Below are positions 22,076 to 34,949 of a stretch of 64,000 nucleotides of DNA, piece by piece. Within the stretch, counting starts at the first letter, position 1. Every line of letters starts with the position of its first letter. This DNA is from Phlebotomus papatasi (taxonomy: Eukaryota > Arthropoda > Insecta > Diptera > Psychodidae). Under the pieces are notes generated by a model that saw nothing but the letters and a program-made list of their open reading frames with translations, was not told where the DNA came from and did no database searches. Made by a program: the position numbers and the translations under genes. The stretch is from positions 52,028,712 through 52,092,711 of the forward strand of contig NC_077224.1 in the NCBI RefSeq assembly GCF_024763615.1. Reading direction: 5' to 3'.

Positions 22076-25000
22076 GATAATACTTTTTTTTTCGAAAAAA
22101 CCTAAGAATTTTAAGTATGTGTAAACATATACCAAAAATTTCATGTAATTTGGTTGATTACTTTTTGGCGTCTTAATTAGGGTAACCCCCTTAAGCATAT
22201 AGACGATCTCTGAAGACTTTGTGTCGTCCTCATGGAACACAATTTCTCTCTCTTCTTTCTTTAAAATATAAATTTGGTGCGCCGATGCACTTTGTAATTA
22301 GAATTAATCTGAGAGTCTTATTAAGCTAGAATTAAGTTGAAATTTAAAATTGTTGTCTTTTACATTTTGCATCCCATTTAACCTGATTTTGTTGTAACTG
22401 TCCAGTAGACGGCTTATGACGGACGGTTGTTGTCGCAAACGCAATTGCTTCAAGTGCAACAAAACTCATGAAATAGTGCAAGGTCTCTTGAAAACCGAAT
22501 TCTTATTCAGCAGATTGTAATATCCACTTGTGCCTAACTCAAAGTGTGCTAATGGAAAAAGATTTTATGACTGCCTATCCCCTTGGGGAGAAGTTAGAGA
22601 TACTCTGCCCTGCCCCAATATTAGAGTATGAGTGACGGAGAGGACGCCACCACTATTAAAATTAAACTAAGCAATGTATTGATGTCATATGAAAATGCTG
22701 TCTTAATTGTATAAGATGATCGTTAAGTATGACACACAAGGAGACTCTTGCACTTATCTTAATAAAATAGCCGAAAGCAATTAAAATAGTGCGTGTGTCA
22801 CCGCCATCAAATTAATTGGTGTATGCGCCAGTGTCTCAGAACCGCGGCCACATTGAAATTTCTTAGTCAAAAGAGACACATGGATTTCACATTTAATGCG
22901 TGGGATTTTCTTGATCATGCTGTGCAGAGTTAAGAGCAAAAAAAAATGGCATCAGGGAAAAAAAAGAGCATTGCAACAGCACGATGAAAATTTTTGTATG
23001 GGAAAAATTTCCGACAAAAGTGGAATTGCTCGAATTTGGCCATTAATGTTTGCTGAGGTGATGCAGACACTAAAAGCCGGTTGAAAAGAAGTACGAGGTG
23101 CAAGAAAAAAAGAATTGAGATGGATAATGAAACTCGCCTTTCACCCCCAATTGGAGTGCAATTTGCGAAATGAAATGGAAATAAGCGGGTATTTCTCCCT
23201 CTCACCCATTTAAAAATCAATCAACATCTCCGATGAATCCCGAGTCAATTGAGGCTTAATATGTACAAAGTGACCAAAATGCTTGAGGGCGATAAAAGGG
23301 AAATGTATGCGCGAGTTTCGCAAATTGAAAGTGTTTTATTCGCCCAGCTTTTATCTGATTCTACGGTTTTTTTTCTGCCTCGTGCATTAGTACTTTGCTT
23401 AATAGGTTGTAGTTATAACGCATAAGAATTCACATTTATTGTCAGCAGTTTGTTTAAATGGTTGATTGATGAAAACGCATGCATACAATTTCTAGACATG
23501 GCAGGATATTGTGAACCTCGGCGCAATTAACGCAGTTGCAATCTAGACGGCAGCATTCAGTTGCGTGGCTGTGCCTTTGGCAATCACAACAAAATCACTA
23601 ATACAGCCTGTATTAGAACCATCAGGCCTCGTAAGAAAGAATGTCTTCTTGATTCATTTTCTCCAGCTCAAATGCTCACACTTTGTTTCTCTTTCGCCAT
23701 GTTCCAAGTGCGACAAAATCTCCTTCCTCATAAAATTTACCATAGATGTCCCATCGTCGTGGTCCGTGTAATTGGCAAAAAAGTCACCTTTGTCTCTGTG
23801 TTAAAATTACAAAATTCACCACTCGAGTGTCTCACTTGGAATACACGATCGATTGGCCCAAGATTAACCGTGCGAAGCGTCAGTTTCACTTTAAAGCAAT
23901 ATAAATTTAATATTGTACGAAATAGAAAATACGTTGCGCATCATTGTCACACTCCAGATAAAAAGAGAATTTGTCTCAAGTGATCGATGGCGAATTTTTT
24001 TCCATACTTCACCTTCTTTCATCATTTTCTTTACTTGTATATTTCACTTTTTGGAGAGCGCATAATCAGTTTACGCTTCTGTGCACCCCACAAATTTCTA
24101 TTTAGTCACTACAAAACATCTTCAAGCATAGATAAATCGATTGGTTTTCGCGTATTTGTTCCCTCACACGTCTCACAATGTCTGTCATTTTCTTCCTTCT
24201 CTCTTCTGTCTCTGTGGAAAAATAAGAAAACGATTGTCTTCTGAAAGTACAACGAATTTTTATTCTTTTACTCTTACAATTGATTTTTGTCACAGCCTTG
24301 TGTCCTATACACTCATTTCAATTGACAAAATTAATCGAATATAGACACTTTCATCTTTTGTGCAGACAATTTGGGTGGTGATTTTACAAGAATTCGGAAA
24401 GTTACACTTGATTAGAAACGCATGATTGATCCTTCCATGTTTTCTTTGGGAGCCTCACATACGATGGAAATGACTTCCGGAACGGATGGAGATGAAAGAA
24501 ATTCAGAGAGTGTCAATTGAGTGAAAGAGCAGGTTCGTCGCTTAAAAAAATCGATGTAATCATTTGGTAATCGTTCCTATAATTTCATATCTGTGAACGT
24601 AATACCTTGGATTCTGTCCTTTTCTATATTTAGAATACAATATCTAACATATTTCAAATGATTCTATGAAATTTTGAAGAAATAAAACGAAAGACTTCAA
24701 TGCCGGAAGTGACGAACCTGAGATAAACTAATGAAACGATTAGCTAAATTGCGAGCACAAAAAAATCACTTTTAAATACGGCAAAAAAAATAAATAAGAA
24801 TAAATCACGTTTCAGTGTCTTAAATCGTTTATTCTCGTGAATTGGCAATGAAATGCGATATATTGGATGGGAATGAAATTAAAGAATCGGATGGGTTTTC
24901 GCCTCCATATTTGGCTGTATCAGCACTTGACTAAACGGTTAAGTGAATGTGACGAACCCACCGCATTCCATTCGTACAATTAAAAGTGATATGAAGCGAT

Positions 25001-25988
25001 AATTAATTGAAATTGTGAATTATGATCACTTATGACATTCAATCATACTCGGTAGAAGCAATTATTTCAATAAATCTTCCCAATAATTATCCCCGGAGAA
25101 TTGTATGGTTGAAACCTTGCTCTATATTAAACTCTAATCATCTGTGTAACCTCTTTATTCGCCTTTGTCTTGCACTGGAAGCCTTTACTTCAGTTTTCAA
25201 ATTAATTTGAAGATTATACAGAGCAGTAAATTTCATCGATATAGTTTTTAATACCAAACGTCTTCGAAACCTTTCGCAATTTCCGGAACTTGTTTGTCGT
25301 CTCTAAATTACTTTTTGTAAAAGGTGGAAAAAAAGGTCTTCATCTTTAGTTTTTTTTAAAGTGAATAGTAATAAAAAAAATGTATCGAACGAGAGAAAGA
25401 AGCGATTGCTGAGAAGATAACGATAGCTGCGCATAGAAGATGAGATGTGTAACAAGAGCAAAAAATGCATAAAATCTGTGGATGACGACAACATAAAGTA
25501 AAAGTGTGCTCCAGATGGTCGCCTTCCACCTCTTCTTATTTATTATTTTGTTGTATTCACATAAAATTGATCGCATACACAATTATATTATTATTGCTCT
25601 AGTTTTCACTTTTGCTTCACCTTGTTGGAACGAGATTTTATGTGTTGTATAAATAAATTTTTCAAAAGTGTAATTATATATTGCTCAGGCTGTTCTCACT
25701 ATACATATTGCGCTTTTCTGATGTTTCACCGGAGCTTAAAGGGAGGGAGTGAGAGAGATAGAGAGAAAAGTGACTCGTCGTCAATATTCAATATGTAGAC
25801 GACCACGACACATCTTGCGCGCGCAACTTCTTGCTCCACCGTCAATTGCCACTTGAAGAAAAAACCGATGGCAAAGTAAAATTCGCAGACTGCCCGTTTA
25901 AGAGTCTCAGTGTTGCCGGCTTGAAGACTTGAAACCGAAATTACCAGAAACCAGGCAGCAGAGAGATGACATACGAGCAAGCAGCGTA
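22076..25988. other. Long spacer with no recognised genes
   Basis: Single-copy looking DNA. Frames such as 23561-23983 (140 codons, TTG start) have no recognisable domain. There are several poly-A and poly-T runs but no paired terminal repeats that I could see. Confidence 0.4.
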
Positions 25989-26570
25989 GGGGAAACTGGG
26001 GCACCACCATACACTATTTTTTATTTTTAAACTACAGTGAGTGTCAATAGTTTGTTGCCTAATGGATGTTTGAGAAATCAAGTGAAAAAAATGATAGAAA
26101 AAGATACTTTTCCAAATTTTTCTTTTTGCAGATGAGTTCCTTGTAATCCGTAGATATTATTTATAATTTTCAAAAAAAATAATTAATTTTATTTCATATC
26201 AAAAATAATTGTTTTCCAAAAGTTGGTCATATTTGAAAAATCAAAAGTTTGTTGCCTCATTAAGAAAACTAATTCAAAATGGTGAAAACGTGCAACCAAC
26301 TTTATGTAAACCGGTTACATTTTGAGCTTATGTCATTTGATAGGCAAATGGTGGATTTATACATTTTCAAGGCTGTCAATGGTAAATATATAGGTGTAAA
26401 AGTGATGATAAAACAAGAAATAATCAGTTTTTTGATAATTCATAATTTAGGTTATAATGGCAAATTACAAAAAGTTGAAAGGTGGGATATTGTCCAGAGA
26501 TACTGCTGGAAGGAATCGGCGTCGCTTAATTGCCAAGTTTTATGGAAATTCATGAAAAGTTATACATAAA

Positions 26571-26819
26571 ATGGTCAAATATTATAGTTATGAGGCACGA
26601 GTACATCTGAAAAACGCTACTGGTAGACCCAGGGTTTCGACTCAGAAAGTCGATAACCGCATTCTAGGTATCTCTGATAGTAACCCCATGATGTTTGCTT
26701 CAAAAATTCAGAGTCGGCTGGTTACAGAAGGCATACAGGCTTCAAATGCTTCGAAAATCAAACTCAAAATGAAAGAAAATATAAGAATAGGTACTTGGCT
26801 CGCAAGATTCCATTGGTAA
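26571..26819 (+). pseudogene. Tc1-like transposase N-terminal fragment (left arm)
   Basis: The 82-codon frame contains GRPRVSTQKVDNRIL and then SRLVTEGIQAS. It matches the Tc1 DNA-binding region: a GRPR hook followed by the second helix-turn-helix (VDRRI...IQREL..EGV). Upstream coding at 26279-26569 continues in other frames, so it is broken. The spacer continues with ARKIPLVSK-like coding after a frame change. Dead fragment. Confidence 0.8.
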
Positions 26820-26953
26820 GTAAAACCAAACTGCGTAAGAGGTTGTATTTTTACGTTTTTAGAATGCTCCAAGTGAATTTACAACCTTTTAACCAGATTG
26901 GTTTTGTTTACCATGGAAACCTGCAAACCAAGTAATTATTCTTACCACTTTCA

Positions 26954-27145
26954 TTAAATTGCGGTTGGTTTTGAAGCCTGTATGCCTTCTGTAACCAGCC
27001 GACTCTGAATTTTTGAAGCAAACATCATGGGGTTACTATTAGAGATACCTAGAATGCGGTTATCGACTTTCTGAGTCGAAACCCTGGGTCTACCAGTAGC
27101 GTTTTTCAGATGTACTCGTGCCTCATAACTATAATATTTGACCAT
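26954..27145 (-). pseudogene. Tc1-like transposase N-terminal fragment (right arm)
   Basis: Mirror copy of the left-arm frame. It agrees residue for residue up to GIQAS apart from ISN in place of ISD, then diverges at the arm-spacer border. Confidence 0.8.
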
Positions 27146-28249
27146 TTTATGTATAACTTTTCATGAATTTCCATAAAACTTGGCAATTAAGCGACGCCGA
27201 TTCCTTCCAGCAGTATCTCTGGACAATATCCCACCTTTCAACTTTTTGTAATTTGCCATTATAACCTAAATTATGAATTATCAAAAAACTGATTATTCCT
27301 TGTTATTTATCATCACTCTTACACCTATATATTTACCATTGACAGCCTTAAAAATGTATAAATCCACCATTTGCCTATCAAATGACATAAGCTCAAAATG
27401 TAACCGGTTTACATAAAGTTGGTTGCACGTTTTCACCATTTTGAATTAGTTTTCTTAATGAGGCAACAAACTTTTGATTTTTCAAATATGACCAACTTTT
27501 GGAAAACAATTATTTTTGATATGAAATAAAATTAATTATTTTTTTTGAAAATTATAAATAATATCTACGGATTACAAGGAACTCATCTGCAAAAAGAAAA
27601 ATTTGGAAAAGTATCTTTTTCTATCATTTTTTTCACTTGATTTCTCAAACATCCATTAGGCAACAAACTATTGACACTCACTGTACTTGGACTATCTCGA
27701 CCATTTCTTGTGGACAAGCATCCCTATAATGCCTATAAATTTCTATAAGTCTTGTCCTTTGAAGTCGAATATCTGATTAAAATATCGCAGTTTTTGGTGC
27801 TACCCCGCGTTTGGTGGTGCCCCAGTTTTCCCTAACGACATTTTGAACGAAACTCCAAGATCCCAAAATTTGCTTCGAGCGATGACGAATCGAAATATTG
27901 TTGCCAATTAACGTCCCGATAAACGATATTTGGCCTGTACATATTAAAGAAATTTATGTCTATATTTCACAGATTTTCTTTCAAAAGCGTAGTCAGATTG
28001 CTTCAATGCAATGTGGATGTAAATTTCGCTAAAAATGTAAATGAAGACCGAGAGATAAAACATTTGCATGAAAGCTATAATTCGTGTGAGCAGCGCTATT
28101 GAGATGTAACTAACCTCAGATCTAGCAAAGGCGTGTAAAACCTGGTAGAAGAGGTACTCCTGTAAAATGTTGCAAGCTACTAATTCTCAATGATCTCTGT
28201 CTGAATAGCTTGCCTCTCAAACCGTGTACATATTAAGTCAAACCGATTT

Positions 28250-28450
28250 AAGCCTGTCTTCAGACTAGAGGTTTAGCCCAGTTCCCAAGGGTCTCAAAAC
28301 CTTAAACAGCAACCGCTTTCCTTTCAAAATGTAATAAGAACATTTGCCCTTAATAATCCAATCATAAGTCAAGATTTTCCAAAAAATATTAACTGATAAA
28401 ATTTTACATAAGTTAAGCCATATGGCTAATCCTTAAGTCTGAAGCCCGTA
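28250..28450. mobile_element. MITE, GGGCTTCAGACT family, copy 1
   Basis: Left gtcttcagactagaggttta then gccc; right ggctaatccttaagtctgaa then gcccgta. A sister copy lies at 30839-31040. No coding capacity. Confidence 0.65.
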
Positions 28451-28988
28451 TGATGCATTTTGCAAAGCTGTGAAGCCTATAGGAGTATATTTTGAGTGAA
28501 TAATAGATAAGACAATAATGGTTGAGCATCATGTATCTCAGTTTAAACCATAGGAACTCAATAACTCCCAGTTTTTCTGCTCTTTAAGAAAAGCCTTCCA
28601 AGAAAAAAAACTTTATTTAACCTTAAAACTTGGTTTAGTTTTCGTTACTTGACCTATCGGCCCTATCGGCTCTAACTTTTCCTTTTGTAAGTGGTTCATC
28701 CGATTTAAAAAGAAAAACCCCCTTAAAATTGTTTTTTTTAGGAATTCAAGATTTTTGGGAACTGAGCTCAACCTCTGGTCTGAAACTCATTACAGCCTTT
28801 TCATTTTGTCAGCTTAAGCCTTAATATTTTCCTCCCAAAATGAGATTACCTAAAGTTTCATCTTTAACAAAAAGATTACGATCGAGTAAAAGCCATTGGA
28901 TTTGGCTATAGAAGTAGGTTAATACCGGAAACACGACGTAGGGCGTAAGGTAATTGGGGAGAGTCATATGCAACAGTTATATTAGATA

Positions 28989-29199
28989 GGGGGAAGTAGG
29001 GCACCTTTGAATTGAGGCACCTTTAAAATAGGGCTGTTTCTCCTATTTTTTAAATGAAACTGTACATTTTCATGATATAATTTGATTTCAAAAACCAACT
29101 GTGAAGCTGAATTGTATGATGATAAGACTCTGTTCTATTTAAAAATGGGCGAAAAAGCTTAATTTCAAAACTGCCCTAATTCAAAGGTGCCCCACTTCC
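28989..29199. mobile_element. MITE, GGGGCACCTTTG family, copy 2
   Basis: Left gggggaagtagggcaccttt after TA; right caaaggtgccccacttcc. It shares the core of the 16013 copy (catgatataatttgatttc; gggcgaaaaagctt). Confidence 0.7.
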
Positions 29200-29298
29200 T
29201 ACTGCAGTATACGGCTCGCCCTAAGATACGATTATTCTATAAAGCTTCATAACTGTTTTGATGGATAAGGTAGGTCAAAGGTATAAGTCCTAGCTATA

Positions 29299-29550
29299 CA
29301 CTGAGAGAAATCCGAAAAAGTCAAAATAACATTCCGCAAATGTTAATTTTACCCTGCAGTATTGATTAGAAATCGGTGTAAATATTACCCTTTTCAGGTA
29401 ATATTATGGGTTAAAGTTACCCTTTTTCATGTTGATTTTACCCTCAAAATGTGTAAAATTAACATAAAAAATGTTGATATATTTTTATACCTAAAAAGTG
29501 TTAAAATTATGACGAAAAAAAGTTAATCGTAGCCTCTTTTTTTCTCAGTG
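29299..29550. mobile_element. TA-flanked MITE, CACTGAGA family, copy 1
   Basis: Left cactgagagaaatccgaaaa, right tttttttctcagtg, TA on both sides. The interior holds pairs such as aacattccg...ttaattttaccctg and gttgatatatttttacacc-like sequence. Copies 2-4 lie at 35029-35277, 50377-50632 and 58863-59114, lengths 249-256; copies 2 and 4 are in the opposite orientation. Confidence 0.88.
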
Positions 29551-30395
29551 TAAGACCAATATGAATACTCAAAATCTGTTTACGCTTAAATACACCAATT
29601 TTCAACTTATCATATTTGGAGCTCTTACTTAAGTCTTCGAGCAATAAAGTCGAGCATCGAGCTGAAATATTTTTTCCATCATTTTCATCACAGTGATGAT
29701 GGGCAGGGAGGGAAGGTGAGATTATTTACTCTTAATGTAGGCGACACAACTCATACTAGCTACGGATTAATATACGACAGACACTTATTGTCCGACAGTA
29801 ATTAGATCAGTGAGTTGGTGAAGAATATTCACGATAGATACCAAATAAGACAGCCAATCACTTCTCATCCGGTTCTCGATGGAAAACCACATATAAAGTC
29901 TTTTTTTTTGCTCTACCCCCACAAATCAGTCTTAGAAGAACGATGGTGTAACTGATGGATTTTTTGGCTCTTGGAAACACATATTAGCTGAATACTTTAC
30001 TAGAGAAAATATCTATAAGATTGTAAAGTAAATAGTTTTTAGCGAAATATTAAAAAGGGCTTCACTCCTTTATTCCTTGCTCTGGTAGCTGTATTGTGTG
30101 CTTGAGTTATTATACAATAAAAACGGAAGTTTACGATAAATGGAGTTACATACTTTTATTTTTATTTATGTCTTTCGAGTTAGGTTAGGAAGTTGACTCA
30201 AGACTTAGCTTATTTGAAATTATATTACCCAGAAGTCGTCTTAAATTAAAAAGAATTTAATATTTTTTGACAGTGTTAAAGAATTCTTATACTGAAAGAC
30301 TAGATTTTTTTGGATAATTTTGAATTATTATGTATTTAAAATTTTGAGATTGCCTCACTATTTCATATAAATGTAAAAAAAACAAATAAGAATTA

Positions 30396-30606
30396 GGGGA
30401 AATTGGAGTTCCCCCGAACATGGGGTAGCACCGGACACTAATTATTATTTATAAACTACTTGGACTATCTGGACCATTTCTTCAGTGGATAGGAATCCCT
30501 AGTGCCCAATAAATGCCTATGGACCTTGTCCTTTGAACTCAAAAAACCTGTTTAAAAAATCACAGTGTTCGGTGCTACCCCGTATTCGGTGCTGCCCCAG
30601 TTTCCC
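30396..30606. mobile_element. Uninterrupted relative of the 25989 MITE
   Basis: Ends ggggaaattggagttccccc and ctgccccagtttccc. The interior has ataaactacttggactatct; the TA at 30457-30458 is the empty equivalent of the site occupied by the fold-back element at 26035. Confidence 0.85.
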
Positions 30607-30622
30607 TTACTCTTGAGTGTTA

Positions 30623-30836
30623 GGGCCTGAATAGATTCAGAGTGATCCCCAAGGATATGTTTTGCCTGTAAAATTTGGCACCATACAATGATCAGATAAA
30701 GGAAATTTATGTTAAGGACTTCTAATTGATGAACCTAATCCCTGAGCGTATATGACAATAATTTTAGGGTAAATCATTACAGCCAAATTTTACAGGCTAA
30801 ATATGTTCGGGATCTACCAGAGTCTCTTTGGACCCT
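30623..30836. mobile_element. MITE, AGGGCCTGAATAG family, copy 2
   Basis: Left gggcctgaatagattcagag; right agagtctctttggaccctta; the inner arms match (gcctgtaaaatttgg / caaattttacaggc). It lies between the 30396 and 30839 elements, three elements almost end to end. Confidence 0.7.
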
Positions 30837-30838
30837 TA

Positions 30839-31040
30839 TGCCGGCTTCAGACTGGAAGTTTAGCCCAGTTCCCGAAGGTCTCAAAAATCTAAATAACAAG
30901 AAATCTTATTGATTTTTCAAAATCTAATGGATCCTTTTTCCTTAATATTTTATTCTGAACAACAATTCCCTAAAAAATCATGCATGATTAGTAATTAGAG
31001 AAGTTAAGCCTGATGGCTAAGCTTTAGGTCTGAAGCCCGT
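30839..31040. mobile_element. MITE, GGGCTTCAGACT family, copy 2
   Basis: Left ggcttcagactggaagttta then gccc; right ggctaagctttaggtctgaa then gcccg. Sister of 28250-28450. Confidence 0.65.
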
Positions 31041-31529
31041 ATTACACTAAATTAAACTTAAATGCAGTTCTAAAGGTTCGTAAAAAATAGTAATGGAAAG
31101 TACTCTTTCTTCGTACTTCGGACTTACATATTTTTATTAAATATTAGTTGGCTTATCAACAATTGTTGATAATTCCGTGATAATTTAGTGTAAATCTCTT
31201 ACGAAAAACCAAAGAAATTCACATTATTCGAAAGCATGGACGTTCGAAGGGAGAGCACTTTCCCCTATTAAGCGATTGAAAATAACCAATGCCAGCGGAA
31301 ACTAAATGATTCTTTAATAAGATGAGTATTGGAATGAAAACTCAGCAATGTGATACGACCTCACTCCCCTATTCCAGTAAATTGGAGATAAGTGATTAAT
31401 CCACCCCGTTAACGTTTACTTCAAATTGAACCAAATTTTCCTTATGGCAATCAATTGACTACTTTCGTCAGTCAATAAATTTATTTTGAAATTTGTTTAT
31501 TTTTATTCGATCATTTTTTCAGACAATTA

Positions 31530-31951
31530 GGGTAAGTGTGCCAAATTTCGGCCAGCTTGCAATTTCGGCCACCTTTTTTGTTCCTCGAATTTCCATGAAT
31601 TTTTAGTTTTTAGATACTCTAGAGATTATACAATGCAAAAGAATAACAAAAAATGTAGCTTCGACAAACTAGATGACGTGAAGATATTGGAAGAATTCCC
31701 GAAGGGCAAGAAACTATGAGAATAAAGGTGGCCGAAATTGGGCACCAAGCTATGTCTAAATTTTTATTCATTTTAAAATGTATTAAGAATGATTTTAGAG
31801 TAAATAAAGACGGTAAATTCTTTACAAAGTTCCAAGCAACACTCTTTCAGAAGAAAGAATAAAAAAATCAATTTGAATTTAAAATATTACATTTCAAACT
31901 TAAGACTTTGACGCTTGCATGCAACTATGCCGAAATTTGGCACACTTACCC
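31530..31951. mobile_element. TA-flanked element, GGGTAAGTGTGCC type
   Basis: Left gggtaagtgtgccaaatttc then ggcc; right gccgaaatttggcacactta then ccc; TA at 31528-31529 and 31952-31953. About 422 bp, no coding frame. Single copy. Confidence 0.8.
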
Positions 31952-31953
31952 TA

Positions 31954-32158
31954 CTATCTTTTCGTACGTTCATGCCTTCGAATAATGTGAATTTTCTGTT
32001 AGTTTTCCTAAGATACTTACACATTTATATTAAATATTAGTTGGCTAATCATCAATTGTTGATAATTTCGTGATAATTTAGTGTAAATCTCTTACGAAAA
32101 ATAAAAGAAATTCACATTATTCGAAGGCGCGAATGTTCGAAGGGAGAGCACTTTCCCC
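31954..32158. mobile_element. MITE overlapping the duplicated unit
   Basis: Left part ttcatgccttcgaataatgt then gaattttct; right part gaaattcacattattcgaag with end gcactttcccc before TA. The right half is also present in the first duplicated unit (to 31265), so this MITE was part of the duplicated segment. Confidence 0.6.
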
Positions 32159-32429
32159 TATTAAGCGATTGAAAATAACCAATGCCAGCGGAAGCCAAAA
32201 GATTCCCTAATAAAATGAGTTTGGAAAAAAAAAGTTCAGCAATGTGATATGCATATGTGCTCACTTTCCTCTATTCCAGTAAAGTGGAGTGAATTTATTA
32301 ATCCACCCCGTTAACGTTTACTTCAGATTGAACCAAATTGTCCTTATGTCAATCAATGTACTACTTTCGTCAGTCAATAAATTTATTTTGAAATTTGTTT
32401 ATATTTATTTGATCATTTCAGACAATTAG

Positions 32430-34949
32430 AGCTTTTCTGTATAACGCAGAAAGATACTGGGATAGACTCAACCCCTATTAACGGATTGAGAACATACCAA
32501 GTAAGAGACTTCGCATTTGCCTTGGCATTTTCCGGTCACTTACAGATTTATTTTAATCTTTGTTGGTTTCTCTGACCAAGTGATCATGAGCAGGAAAAAG
32601 AGATCTGTCGAGAATCCATATGGTAATACAGAACTTCAAGTACCTTCAGTCAACTGGCTCTCAAAACCACAATGTATGATTGACAAACAGGATACGGAAT
32701 TGATCAGCTGGGCGTTGGTATGACCGATATTGACGCAATGGTATCCTCTTGGATAAAAATAGGTGAATATATTTTTTTAGTATAAGTCCAATTTGAGGAG
32801 ATGTCATCACCTCTTTCGTCTCCGTGGAGCCATTAAAATGATCGTAATCGTAATAAGGCAGAAAAATTACAAGAATAAATGTAAATTGCATACCACATTG
32901 CCTTGAAGACAAGTCGATCGTGTCTAAAAAATCGCCAACGATCGCGCAAACTGAACGCAATCCATTCTTGGGTGTGGTAGGAGAAGATGCAAGAAAACCT
33001 TTTACTCACATTTACTTTTATCTCGCTCCACTCTGTATCTCGTAGTATAGGTTAGTGGATTGCCTTTTTCTTCACTATGTATCCAAATGCAAAATGATCG
33101 AACGTCTTTTGTTCATACGGTAGTATTTGTGATTTTCAAACACAAGAATCACCTTTTTTGTTGTCTAGATCAATTCATGTAGTTTTGTGTGCCCTTCTCT
33201 CCTTCCTCCATGGATTTTGTTCTTCTTTTTTTTCTGTATTTTATTTTAGCGTAAGAAAATAGTTGAACTGCTGTAAAATTTACCACAAATACAGGGAGAG
33301 AAAGAGAAAGATACAATCGCAATTTACCTTCAACAGCTTCAAAAAGACTTGGGGAGCCTATACATTTTTAGACCATGTGGACCTCCTTCTCTCACAAATA
33401 CGATCATCCATCCATCTGATCTCCTTACCCATGATCCTCCCGTCTTCTCCTTATGCCTCCTATCCACCCACTTCGAGAACAAATCTCTCTCATGAATTTA
33501 TTCATTCATACACTTAACGAGGCGAGATCATATTTTATTCAACGCTATGTTTCCTTATTCGACGATCATCCGATCGGTTTCATACTTTACACTCTTCTTT
33601 GGTCCGTTGAAGGCAATCGTGAGCACTTTTTGCACTTCAAATCACTTCTTCCAATAATATACATTTATGGAAGGGAGACAGGCATAGTTGTTGTAGGAGA
33701 GAAGAGATAAAAGAGATCTCAAAGTCGTGGAATCCTCAAGGATTCTTCCAATTGATTGAGAAAAATTAAGATCAAGATGCTTTTTATAAAATACTAAATT
33801 GTGCAATATGCGACTTACATGCAAAGGCTATTGCAGTGATTAATTCTGATGCACAGTAATTATAAAACTAGATCACTGCCTTGTTTTTTTTCTCTCTTTG
33901 CAGTCACCACCTCACCTCATCTCGAATTTCCATCTCGCGGACGCACCTGGACAGAGACGCACATTTGCCATCGGGACAGGAAATGCACAACACAAAAGCA
34001 ATTGCAAATCCTTGACTCACCTCATCCCATATCTCCTGCCTTTTCCGTCCAATCAATCGGAACCACTTTCTTCTAGCTAGCGTTCATCAAATACAATTCT
34101 CTGCATCTCATCAATTAGAGATGAAAAGTTATGTGCCTTTTCCTTGCCGCGATAAACAGAGCGAACTGCCAAGAGAGCTCTTACCATCGGAGTCACCGTC
34201 ATTTGAGATGAAGGCACAAATAAATAAGCTAACATTCCATAATATCCAACGTGCGCCGCTTTAATACAATTTCATCTGATTTTGCTGAATATTTCGAAAG
34301 TAAAGTTGGTTCCGTTTCATCAGTTCTCCAACTGATATGAATTTCTCTTTTTTCCACCTAAACACTGTGCCAGGTGACTGTATTTATTCTTCATCCCTAA
34401 CACTTGTTTCTTCAATGATTGGGTTTACTTGATACAAGAACCGCAATAAAAATTGCTCAAAAACATTGCAATCCATTCATTTTAAAAGAATATAATATAA
34501 AAGCTGATGAAAATTAACAGGAAGTGGACGAAAAGTTTGAGGTTCCTTGATTTTTTTCCTTTCTAATTCTTTAAGACGTTTTGAAGATTAATATCCTTTT
34601 CATCAGGTTCTAAATTTAAGCAGAACGAATCATCAAAAAGAGCAAATTAATCATACATGGATTGAATTTCAAATTTGGAGATTGAATTTAATATTCCAAA
34701 GACTGACCCTTTTTACTACATCTCATTACACCGAAATTGGTAACATTAGAAAACTGGATACTACAGAAAAAATTAATTTAAAAAAAAGATATTTTAAATT
34801 CTCAATTAAACATAATCGTAACTTTAAGATTTAACATTCGAAAGATAATGCAGGATCATTGAGCACACTAAAATTTGAAACAATTTTCTGTCTGCTTATT
34901 TTCTAAAGATTGTATTGATTTTTTATTGGTCTGAATATTTTTTTATATA
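32430..34949. other. Spacer, no gene called
   Basis: Moderate GC, single-copy looking. 33360-34080 has many overlapping short frames and plus-strand pyrimidine-rich tracts; none has a recognisable domain. Confidence 0.4.

Larger units (their letters stand above)
26035..27683. mobile_element. Tc1-like fold-back element with long inverted arms
   Basis: It begins CAGTGAGTGTCAATAGTTTG and ends with the reverse complement; TA lies on both sides (26033-26034, 27684-27685). The left arm (26035-26746) and right arm (26970-27683) are inverted copies of each other over about 712 bp with few differences, around a spacer of about 223 bp. Both arms carry the transposase N-terminal coding part, and the spacer holds a little more of it. 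The DDE domain is missing, so it cannot move by itself. CAGTG ends and TA targets are typical of Tc1 elements. Confidence 0.92.
25989..27832. mobile_element. Host MITE interrupted by a fold-back element
   Basis: Left ggggaaactggggcaccacc after TA (25987-25988); right ggtggtgccccagttttccc before TA (27833-27834). Without the insert it is about 193 bp. A related uninterrupted copy lies at 30396-30606, which shows the original sequence across the insertion point. Confidence 0.88.
31122..32429 (+). repeat. Direct duplication of about 400 bp
   Basis: Units 31122-31529 and 32014-32429 match with scattered changes, including aataaccaatgccagcggaa and ccaccccgttaacgtttact. They are about 890 bp apart; the interval holds two MITEs. 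Unit 1 stops exactly where the 31530 element begins. Confidence 0.85.

Noticed and set aside
23561..23983. 140-codon plus-strand frame
   Set aside because: Starts at TTG, shows no domain and has no splice or promoter support.
26279..26569. 96-codon frame as an intact gene in the fold-back arm
   Set aside because: Part of the Tc1 arm, in a different frame from the GRPR block and duplicated in inverted form; it is a broken transposase segment.
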